Of a stretch of DNA of 64,000 nucleotides, positions 8,095-14,575 are shown one piece after another. Numbering within the stretch: the stretch's first letter is position 1; the number at the start of each line of letters is the position of its first letter. Both the position numbers and the translations under genes were made by a program. Under the pieces are notes generated by a model. That model was given only the letters and a program-made list of their open reading frames with translations. It was not told the DNA's origin and did not search any database. The stretch is from NCBI RefSeq assembly GCF_001456155.1, contig NZ_CP013293.1, forward strand, positions 1,984,001-2,048,000. Direction: 5' to 3'. This stretch comes from Chryseobacterium sp. IHB B 17019 (GTDB taxonomy: Bacteria; Bacteroidota; Bacteroidia; Flavobacteriales; Weeksellaceae).

Positions 8095-10422
8095 TTATTT
8101 GCTCCAGTTGATTTTGGAATGTTTTACATCTTCGGAATTGGTTCCGATCATGATGTCGAATTCTCCGGCTTCCCAATCATATTTCAGGTCTCCGTTGTAG
8201 AACTTTAGGTTTTCCGGTGTAATATTGAAGGTAACTTTTTTAGATTCCCCTTTTTTCAGCATTACTTTTTGGAATCCTTTTAATTCTTTTACCGGTCTTG
8301 TAATACTTCCCACCATATCTCTGATGTACAGCTGAACTACTTCTGCTCCGTCATAATTTCCAGAGTTTGTAACCGTTACAGAAGCCTGAATGGTTTGATT
8401 ACCTTTTGGATTTGCATTAGAAACCGTGATATCAGAATAGTTGAACTTCGTATAGCTCAACCCATAACCAAACGGATACAGCGGTGTATTACACTCATCC
8501 ATATAATTGGAACGGAATCTCTGGTATTCACATTTATCAACCAAAGCCTGATCCAGCGGGCGACCCGTATTTTTAGCATTATAATAAATAGGAACCTGTC
8601 CTAAGCTTCTTGGGAAGGTCATTGGTAATTTCCCTGAAGGGTTTACTTTTCCGAAAAGAACATCAGCGATGGCATTTCCTGCTTCCGAACCTGCAAACCA
8701 AGCATTTAAGATGGCATCAGGAGTATCTTTCACATTCGTAAGCGCTAGCGGACGCCCCGTGAAAAGTACCATTGCAATTGGTTTTCCTATTTTCTTTAAT
8801 TCATTTAATAAATCTACCTGGGATTGTGGAATGGTAATTTCCGTTCTTGAAGAAGATTCACCGCTCATTTCCGCAGATTCCCCGATAGCCAGAACGATAA
8901 CGTCTGCTTTGTTGGCTACGTCAACCGCCTCTTTCAACAACGCTTCTTTTGAACGGTTGTCTCTGTCGGTTTTCTTACCGTGAGCTGCGTAGATGTCTTC
9001 TAATTTTGCATCGTAATCGATGTTGGCGCCTTTAGCAGAGATGAATTTTACGTCTTTCCCGTAATTTGCCTGAAGGCCCTGCATTAAATTAACTGCTTTA
9101 TCATGCTGAGCTGCAACACTCCACGTTCCAGGCATATTTAGCGAATTATTTACCAATGGCCCGATCACCGCAACAGTTCCCGATTTTTTCAAAGGCAGCA
9201 CTTGATTTTCATTTTTCATCAACACCATCGACTGGGCTGCAGCATTTCTCGCAATATTACGGTTTTCCATATTGTAGACCTCTTTTGCCGCTAATTTTGC
9301 ATCGCCATATTTATAAGGATCATCGAATAAGCCCAAATCGTATTTTGCTTCCAAAATTCTTTTAGCCGCCATATCGATCTCAGCCTGCGTGATTTTCCCT
9401 TCTGATAAGGATTTTTTTAAGGTAGTTAAAAAACCTTCACCCACCATATCCATGTCGATACCCGCTTTTAAAGCTAATGCTGAAACCTGTTGAAGATCTC
9501 CCATTCCGTGGTCTACCATTTCGTTGATTCCTGTGTAATCGGTTACCACGAAACCTTTGAAATTCCATTTGTTTCTTAATACTTCGGTTTGAAGCCATCT
9601 GCTTCCTGTTGCCGGAACTCCGTCAACTTCATTGAAAGAAGCCATTACAGAAGCTACACCCGCATCAACAGCCGCTTTATATGGTGGAAAATATTCGTTG
9701 AACATTCTTACGTGACTCATGTCAACGGTGTTGTAATCTCTACCCGCTTCACCGGCTCCGTACAATGCAAAGTGCTTTACACAGGCTAAAATCGTACTGC
9801 TTTGAGCCAAATCTTTGCCTTGATAACCGTAAACCATATTTTTAGCAATTTCGCTTCCTAAATACGGATCTTCACCGGAACCTTCGGAAACCCTTCCCCA
9901 TCTTGGTTCGCGGGAGATGTCCACCATTGGGGAGAACGTCCAGTTGATTCCGTCCGAAGATGCTTCTTTTGCGGCAACTCTTGCGGATTGCTGAACCAAA
10001 TTCATGTCCCATGAAGCGGCTAAGCCTAATGGAATCGGGAAAGTGGTTTCATAACCGTGAATAACATCCATTCCGAAAATCAAAGGGATTTTCAGACGGC
10101 TGTTTTCAACGGCAACTTTCTGAACAGCCCTGATTTTATCAGCTCCTTTTATGTTGAAAAGTCCTCCGACTAATCCTTGTTCGATTTTTTTTCCGATGTC
10201 GGAACTTTTAGCCAGTCCTGTAGTAAAATCGCCTGAACTTGGTAAATTCAGCTGTCCGATTTTTTCATCTAATGTCATTTTAGACAAAAGATTGTCTACA
10301 AAAGCTTTCTTTTTAGCCTGATATTGAGCCGTCTGATATGACTGAACGGGCTTTGTTATCATTTCCTGCGCCGAAAACACAGGGGAAAGCGCTAAAGTCG
10401 CGATTACAATTAACTTTTTCAT
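8095..10422 (-). CDS. bglX: GH3 beta-glucosidase, exported
   Basis: Glycoside hydrolase family 3 enzyme of 775 residues that releases glucose from the non-reducing ends of beta-glucans or oligosaccharides, probably in the periplasm. A signal peptide covers residues 1-18, followed by Gln. Domain order is the TIM-barrel catalytic domain (about 40-380), the alpha/beta sandwich (about 400-620) and a fibronectin-III-like C-terminal domain (about 670-765). The nucleophile Asp is expected in VVTDYTGINE near residue 295, where E. coli BglX has SDHGA. KHFALYGAGEAGRDYN near 220 is a substrate-loop motif of the family. It is the last gene of the locus that also carries GH144, SusC and SusD. GH3 partners of GH144 enzymes studied elsewhere act on sophoro-oligosaccharides (beta-1,2-glucose), so that specificity is the leading inference. 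Generic beta-1,4 or beta-1,3 activity is the alternative. Confidence 0.93.
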   Translation of the reverse strand: MKKLIVIATLALSPVFSAQEMITKPVQSYQTAQYQAKKKAFVDNLLSKMTLDEKIGQLNLPSSGDFTTGLAKSSDIGKKIEQGLVGGLFNIKGADKIRAVQKVAVENSRLKIPLIFGMDVIHGYETTFPIPLGLAASWDMNLVQQSARVAAKEASSDGINWTFSPMVDISREPRWGRVSEGSGEDPYLGSEIAKNMVYGYQGKDLAQSSTILACVKHFALYGAGEAGRDYNTVDMSHVRMFNEYFPPYKAAVDAGVASVMASFNEVDGVPATGSRWLQTEVLRNKWNFKGFVVTDYTGINEMVDHGMGDLQQVSALALKAGIDMDMVGEGFLTTLKKSLSEGKITQAEIDMAAKRILEAKYDLGLFDDPYKYGDAKLAAKEVYNMENRNIARNAAAQSMVLMKNENQVLPLKKSGTVAVIGPLVNNSLNMPGTWSVAAQHDKAVNLMQGLQANYGKDVKFISAKGANIDYDAKLEDIYAAHGKKTDRDNRSKEALLKEAVDVANKADVIVLAIGESAEMSGESSSRTEITIPQSQVDLLNELKKIGKPIAMVLFTGRPLALTNVKDTPDAILNAWFAGSEAGNAIADVLFGKVNPSGKLPMTFPRSLGQVPIYYNAKNTGRPLDQALVDKCEYQRFRSNYMDECNTPLYPFGYGLSYTKFNYSDITVSNANPKGNQTIQASVTVTNSGNYDGAEVVQLYIRDMVGSITRPVKELKGFQKVMLKKGESKKVTFNITPENLKFYNGDLKYDWEAGEFDIMIGTNSEDVKHSKINWSK

Positions 10423-10514
10423 AAATCTATCTTCTTTAATTATATTTCTATTTTTTTAACTAATACTTTTTTTAACGCAAAGTTTGCTAAGTTTTTTTTA
10501 AATTGTTGTGAATA

Positions 10515-10569
10515 TTTTTTTGTTCGCAATGGCTGAACTACGTTCGTAAACCTTCAGTTTATACTCAGC
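10515..10569. repeat. REP-like 54-bp repeat, copy 1
   Basis: First of two near-identical 54-bp units between the esterase-like gene and bglX. They share TTTTTTGTTCGCAA, one variable base, then GGCTGAACTACGTTCGTAAA and on to TTATACTCAGC. The unit has an internal inverted repeat (GCTGA-ACT near the start, AGT-TTATAC-TCAGC at the end), so it can fold as a bulged hairpin. Confidence 0.8.
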
Positions 10570-10635
10570 AATTGATAGCAACATTTACAATTTGTATTTT
10601 TAATATTAATTTTTCTACTGCAATTATTGTTGATA

Positions 10636-10689
10636 TTTTTTGTTCGCAAGGGCTGAACTACGTTCGTAAACCTTCAGTTTATACTCAGC
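10636..10689. repeat. REP-like 54-bp repeat, copy 2
   Basis: Second copy, exactly 120 bases from copy 1 when TGTTCGCAA is aligned (10521 and 10641). It differs by T versus G after GTTCGCAA and by one T fewer in the leading T-run. The following base extends the palindrome to GGCTGA...TCAGCC. The AT-rich spacer between the copies has no gene. The repeats fill most of the 311-base gap 10423-10733. Confidence 0.8.
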
Positions 10690-10733
10690 CAAGATCGCGG
10701 ATTTATTTATCATTATTATTAATTTTAAATGAA

Positions 10734-11441
10734 TTATTTCTCTTTTCTCTTTGACAGCATCCATTCGTATAGTGCGGGATTTGAGTAGGTCGAATCCCAG
10801 GAATTGTGGTTGTCGTTCGGGAAAATGGTCAGTTCTGCGGTTGGATTGATCGGGTGTAATTTTTGGTAAAACCTGAATGCATTTTCAGGTAACACAATAT
10901 CGTCCATTCCGCCATGAAAAATTTTCATGTTTAAATCTTTGTACTGATCGATATTGGCTTCCATTACTCGATCTGTAGGAGCACAAACTGAAACTACTGC
11001 CGCAAACATTTCGGGATGCTCCATCGCCAGTTTTAATGTTCCCCAACCTCCCATTGAAAGCCCCGTAAGGTAAATTCTGGAAGCATCAATTTTATATTTT
11101 TTCTGAATTTCTTTAATTAAATGATATACCGTAACCGTATCCCACCACATATTTTCCGGACATTGAGGCGCTAAAATAGCAACAGGTTCCTTGATCAGGT
11201 TTTTATACGTGAAAGGACTGTGTGCTTTTACGATCTCCAAGTTAGTTCCTCTTTCTCCAGACCCGTGAAGAAAAACAATCAAAGGGACATTTCCTTTTAC
11301 CTTTTGAGGGTAATCTAAAATGTAGGAGATTTTTTCCTGCCTTTTGATTTCTTTGTTTAATTCTGCCTTGATTTCCTGAGCATTGAGGCTTAAGGAAAAT
11401 GGAAGCAGTAGAAGTGGGATTAATTTTAGTTTTAACTTCAT
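10734..11441 (-). CDS. Exported esterase/prolyl-oligopeptidase-like alpha/beta hydrolase
   Basis: A 235-residue alpha/beta hydrolase with a signal peptide (MKLKLKLIPLLLLPFSLSLNA, then Gln). Catalytic triad candidates are Ser in GLSMGGWG near residue 125, Asp in GGMDDIVLP near 177 and His in NDNHNSWD near 212. The oxyanion-side motif VFLHGSGERG lies near residue 57. It resembles the dienelactone-hydrolase, PHB-depolymerase and CE1-like enzymes often found in polysaccharide loci. Placement between the GH144-like gene and bglX suggests removal of ester substituents (such as acetyl or succinyl) from the glucan. That role is inference; the substrate could also be a peptide or lipid ester. Confidence 0.82.
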   Translation of the reverse strand: MKLKLKLIPLLLLPFSLSLNAQEIKAELNKEIKRQEKISYILDYPQKVKGNVPLIVFLHGSGERGTNLEIVKAHSPFTYKNLIKEPVAILAPQCPENMWWDTVTVYHLIKEIQKKYKIDASRIYLTGLSMGGWGTLKLAMEHPEMFAAVVSVCAPTDRVMEANIDQYKDLNMKIFHGGMDDIVLPENAFRFYQKLHPINPTAELTIFPNDNHNSWDSTYSNPALYEWMLSKRKEK

Positions 11442-11456
11442 ATGAATTTTTAAGTT

Positions 11457-11510
11457 TTGGCTAAAGCCAATTTAATTATTCTTTTTTGTTAAACGGGTTT
11501 TAACCCGTTT
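11457..11510. repeat. GGCTAAAGCC / ACGGGTTTTAACCCGT palindrome pair
   Basis: Two short palindromes in tandem upstream of the esterase-like gene: TTGGCTAAAGCCAA near 11457-11470, and AAACGGGTT with AACCCGTTT at 11491-11510. The flank CTATTGATTA recurs in degraded form near 5670 (CCTGTTCCTATTGATTG), so this is probably a dispersed element rather than a gene-specific signal. Confidence 0.5.
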
Positions 11511-11522
11511 CTATTGATTATC

Positions 11523-11555
11523 AGCCTTGTCAAGGTTTAAAACCTTGACAAGGCT
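11523..11555. repeat. Palindromic element, TTGTCAAGG/CCTTGACAA type
   Basis: AGCCTTGTCAAGGTTT (11523-11538) and AAACCTTGACAAGGCT (11540-11555) are perfect inverse complements, 16 bp per arm around one base. It has the same layout as the palindrome at 4050-4081. It lies between the GH144-like gene and the esterase-like gene. Confidence 0.75.
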
Positions 11556-11570
11556 TTGTCTGTTATTAAT

Positions 11571-11684
11571 TAGCCCCGATTGCAGCATTTGTTTGAGCTC
11601 ATTTTGTGGGTTTCGGGCGGCGGCTTTGCCGCCGCCCGAAACCCACAAAATAGCGAGTGCGGAAAGCGGGATTAAGCTCCTAAA
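11571..11684. repeat. Structured GC-rich repeat element with 24-bp perfect hairpin
   Basis: The core is a perfect 24-bp inverted repeat (11601-11624 and 11628-11651) with a TTT loop. Its centre, GGGCGGCGGC/GCCGCCGCCC, is strikingly GC-rich for this genome. The flanks, TAGCCCCGATTGCAGC (11571-11586) and GCGGGATTAAGCTCCTAA (from 11666), can pair in part (AGC + CCCG with CGGG + GCT) as an outer bulged stem. From memory, similar AGCCCCGAT...GCGGGATTAAGCTCC elements recur in flavobacterial genomes. It begins two bases below the GH144-like stop and could also act as a transcript barrier. Confidence 0.7.
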
Positions 11685-11686
11685 AA

Positions 11687-13075
11687 TTATTTAATGTTAT
11701 ATTTTTCAGATTTAAAACTTAATTTCTTTAATCCTTGCTGTATTTCAGGTGCATTCATGAATAATTTCCATAAAAATCCTGTTCTATAGTTTTCAATCAT
11801 CGGAGCAATAGTTCCCTGATCGATTGCTAAATATCTCGGTGTCGTCCAATTGTTATAATGAATTGAAGTTGCATCGTAAGGCCCTGCAGATCCGATGAAT
11901 TCAGGCTTTTGAGTATAAATAAACTTTAAAAAATCCATGGATTCTTTCGGAGTGTAAGGAAAACTGCTGAGTGCCGCTGTCGGAGTTATTACGCCGTGAT
12001 CATTTTGTGGAAAATGAGCATTGTAGCCTGCACTTCCGTCTTCGTTTCTTGAATAACTTGCTGTTAATCCCCAATAATTTGGTCCATAGCCTTTCCATTG
12101 TTTTGGGTTTTCAACACAATATTTGTAGTCGATAAGGACTTGATTTTTGTTTAATTCAAAGTAATTTTTGATTAATTTATCGGATAAATTTGTGGGATCC
12201 AAGCCGATGTAAGAATAGTGAGCCCAGAACAAGGGTCCACCGTATTCTTCTGCACCATTGTGCTTTACATACATTGGGAGTCCGTATTTTTCTTTATCCG
12301 TAAGGTATTTCCCGTTTCTTGTCCAGCCTTTGTAGTACGTTTCGGCATCAATTGGGTATGTTGGCGACGAGGCGGCCAAAACATAGGTAATCAGGCATTC
12401 GTTGTAGCCTTCCAGCGGGAAGTTCATTTCCCATTGATATTCCGGTGACCAATGCCAGTAAAGGACTTTTTCGCCACCTTTTGTGTACCAGTTCCATTGA
12501 ATTCCTTTCCAGAGTTCATCGCATTTTTGGGCAAGGGCTTTTTCCTCTGTATTTCCGTTTTTGAAATATTCGCGGACCATTAAAATCCCGGAAGTTAAAA
12601 ATGCGGTTTCCACTAGATCTCCGCCATTGTCTTTCTTCCCGAAAGGAACAGTTTTTCCTGTTTCTCCATTGATCCAGTGTGACCAAGCTCCTTTGTGACG
12701 GTCTGCTTTTGCAAGGAAATCCATCATTGTGGTCAACCTTTTTACAGCGTCTTTTCTTGGAATAAATCCTCTTTCGACACCCACTAAAATTGTAGCCAGT
12801 CCAAAACCTGAGCCTCCGGTTGTGATGACATGCTTGTCGTTTTCCGGATAAATATTGTCCTCATGATAACGTTCCCTGCCCAACATGGAGTTTGGTTCTG
12901 CATAATCCCAGAAATATTTTAAAGCATCTTTCTGGACTCTGTCCATAAGCTGTTCGTCGGTAATATTACTTTTTACCGTCTGAGCCTGAGGGTTTGAGGG
13001 TTTGAGGGTTTGCGAGTTTTTGCAGGAGACTGCAAGTAATGACGCAACAGCAATTGATAGTACAATCCTTTTCAT
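11687..13075 (-). CDS. GH144 / glycoamylase-family (PF10091-like) lipoprotein, probable endo-beta-1,2-glucanase
   Basis: A 462-residue lipoprotein (signal peptide with lipobox LAVSC, Cys18) of the glycoamylase/DUF2329 family that founded GH144. GH144 enzymes are alpha/alpha-barrel hydrolases cleaving beta-1,2-glucan internally or releasing sophorose. Supporting stretches are DALKYFWDYAEPNSMLGRER near residue 50, TTGGSGFGLATILVGVERGF near 87, LYWHWSPEYQWEMNF near 205 and GPLFWAHYSYIGLDP near 280. Acidic residues in these aromatic stretches are candidate catalytic groups, but I cannot assign them. It follows susD by 75 bases with a hairpin between them. An 8-nt repeat (TGAGGGTT x3, 12987-13010) lies in codons just after the lipid Cys. 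Other PF10091 proteins act on different glucans, so exact specificity is unproven. Confidence 0.82.
   Translation of the reverse strand: MKRIVLSIAVASLLAVSCKNSQTLKPSNPQAQTVKSNITDEQLMDRVQKDALKYFWDYAEPNSMLGRERYHEDNIYPENDKHVITTGGSGFGLATILVGVERGFIPRKDAVKRLTTMMDFLAKADRHKGAWSHWINGETGKTVPFGKKDNGGDLVETAFLTSGILMVREYFKNGNTEEKALAQKCDELWKGIQWNWYTKGGEKVLYWHWSPEYQWEMNFPLEGYNECLITYVLAASSPTYPIDAETYYKGWTRNGKYLTDKEKYGLPMYVKHNGAEEYGGPLFWAHYSYIGLDPTNLSDKLIKNYFELNKNQVLIDYKYCVENPKQWKGYGPNYWGLTASYSRNEDGSAGYNAHFPQNDHGVITPTAALSSFPYTPKESMDFLKFIYTQKPEFIGSAGPYDATSIHYNNWTTPRYLAIDQGTIAPMIENYRTGFLWKLFMNAPEIQQGLKKLSFKSEKYNIK
12987..13012. repeat. Octanucleotide microsatellite in the GH144-like coding region
   Basis: TGAGGGTT is repeated three times without a mismatch (plus-strand view), followed by TG. 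The unit length is not a multiple of three and it lies about 25 codons after the start, so gain or loss of one unit would shift the frame. It encodes part of the flexible linker after the lipid-anchored Cys. Confidence 0.75.
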
Positions 13076-13107
13076 AATACATTATTTTAAAATTCATCCC
13101 TAAAAGA

Positions 13108-13131
13108 AGAGGAGAACTTTCATTCTCCTCT
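13108..13131 (-). terminator. Hairpin after susD, possible partial terminator or mRNA stabiliser
   Basis: AGAGGAGAA (13108-13116) and TTCTCCTCT (13123-13131) form a 9-bp perfect stem with a six-base loop. It lies 20 bases after the susD stop and 33 bases before the GH144-like ATG. On the minus strand TCTTTT follows, a weak T-tract. It could lower expression of the enzymes relative to susCD. Confidence 0.6.
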
Positions 13132-13150
13132 AAAGTTTATTGATTAATTT

Positions 13151-14563
13151 TTAGTAACCTGGGTTTTGCGTAAGAACACCATTACTTTGATTTATCTCAA
13201 CAAAAGGAATTGGGAATAATTCATTTTTACCTGGTGTAAATCCGTATGGTGCGAGAACAGTTGCTGCCTGTCCGGTTCTTACTAGATCAACAAAACGATC
13301 TCCTTCCATGGCCAACTCTACTCTACGTTCATGCCAGATTGCAGTTCTTAGTGCTGCCTGTGTAGATGCTGTAGTTCCTGCAAGCTGGGCTCTGGTTCTT
13401 ACTTTATTAAGATTAGTAATAGCTGTTGCCGTATTTCCTAATTCATTAGCCGCTTCAGCATTAATTAATAAAATTTCAGCAAATCGCAGAATCCTTATAT
13501 TCTGTACAGATCCAGCATCACATGCTGAATTTTGCTGACTTTGAGGAACGTAAGCTTTTTGATTATAGGTATTTACAGAAGATGGGTTTGCGTTAATAAG
13601 ATCTCCTTCAGGGGTAGTTTCTCCATTTCTAAGAATTGTTAATTCTTTACGGATATCACCAGGTTCAAAAGCACTTTCCAATGCTGCTGACGGTGTAAAG
13701 AATCCCCAACCGAATTGATCCTTTGCACCCTGTACTTGGGAATATTGACTCCCTTTATACTGTCCTGTGCAGGCACAATCAACCTCAAAAACAGATTCAG
13801 GGCCAAATTCTCCCGCAACTCTGAATAAATGATTAAAATTAGGATCTAACGAATATCCCATTGCAATAACCTGATTCGAAGTATCATAGGCTTTTTGCCA
13901 ATCTTTTTTGTATAGATATACTTTAGAAAGCATTCCAAGAGCAGCTCCTTTCGTTGCTCTACCTAAATCAGATGCTCCATATGACTGTGGTAAAACAGCT
14001 GCAGCAGCTGTTAAATCAGAAATTATAAAATCATAAACTTCATCTACGCTATTTCTAGGAACATTATAATTTTCCTGAAGCCCATCGAAGATGGGAACCC
14101 CACCATACAGTCTTACTAAATTAAAATAAAAATAAGCTCTTAAAAATTTTGCTTCAGCTAAAAGTCTATCTTTTAAAGCTGTATTCATTTCAATAGCCGG
14201 AACCTTTGAAATTACTTGGTTAGAACGTGCTATAGCTTGCCATTGTCCTGCCCAATATCCTTTAACACCATCATCACTCGATGTATAACTAAATTGATCA
14301 TAAGCATTTATAAAAGATGCATCACCCGGTGTTGAGCCTTTTACTACATCATCAGCTGGTACACCAAAAAGATATTGGTATGGAAAGGCAGAGTTTTCCC
14401 AGCTTCTCAAGAAATTATAAATGGCATTCGTAGCTTGTATAGCATCACTTTCTGTCTTGAAAAAATCGGAAGCATCTGTTCTTCCTTCAACAGGAATATC
14501 TAAATAATCATTACAGCTTACAACTGCAGAAAGCATGAATATGGAAAATATTATTTTTTTCAT
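13151..14563 (-). CDS. SusD/RagB-family outer-membrane glycan-binding lipoprotein
   Basis: A 470-residue surface lipoprotein that caps the SusC channel and binds the glycan. Lipobox VVSC has Cys17, followed by NDYLDIPVEGRTDASDFF, the typical SusD start. LRAYFYFNLVRLYGGVPIF near residue 140 belongs to the TPR-like helical core. The C-terminal ERRVELAMEGDRFVDLVRTG near 425 is the conserved SusD tail, followed by the usual FPIPFVEINQSNGVLTQNPGY ending in pieces. It starts 12 bases after the susC stop, and the pair acts as one uptake complex. No SusE/SusF-like surface-binding gene follows. Confidence 0.95.
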   Translation of the reverse strand: MKKIIFSIFMLSAVVSCNDYLDIPVEGRTDASDFFKTESDAIQATNAIYNFLRSWENSAFPYQYLFGVPADDVVKGSTPGDASFINAYDQFSYTSSDDGVKGYWAGQWQAIARSNQVISKVPAIEMNTALKDRLLAEAKFLRAYFYFNLVRLYGGVPIFDGLQENYNVPRNSVDEVYDFIISDLTAAAAVLPQSYGASDLGRATKGAALGMLSKVYLYKKDWQKAYDTSNQVIAMGYSLDPNFNHLFRVAGEFGPESVFEVDCACTGQYKGSQYSQVQGAKDQFGWGFFTPSAALESAFEPGDIRKELTILRNGETTPEGDLINANPSSVNTYNQKAYVPQSQQNSACDAGSVQNIRILRFAEILLINAEAANELGNTATAITNLNKVRTRAQLAGTTASTQAALRTAIWHERRVELAMEGDRFVDLVRTGQAATVLAPYGFTPGKNELFPIPFVEINQSNGVLTQNPGY

Positions 14564-14575
14564 AATAAAATTAAA

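Noticed and set aside
7910..8176. Minus-strand 88-codon open frame between bglX and the 136-residue protein
   Set aside because: It runs through the terminator at 8062-8088 and overlaps both genes in another frame.
10515..10689. CRISPR-like array
   Set aside because: Only two 54-bp repeats 120 bases apart with one spacer of different type and no cas genes.
11601..11651. Simple rho-independent terminator for the GH144-like gene
   Set aside because: The stem is followed by TTTTG-poor sequence inside a larger patterned element; it may stop transcription but is better described as a repeat element.
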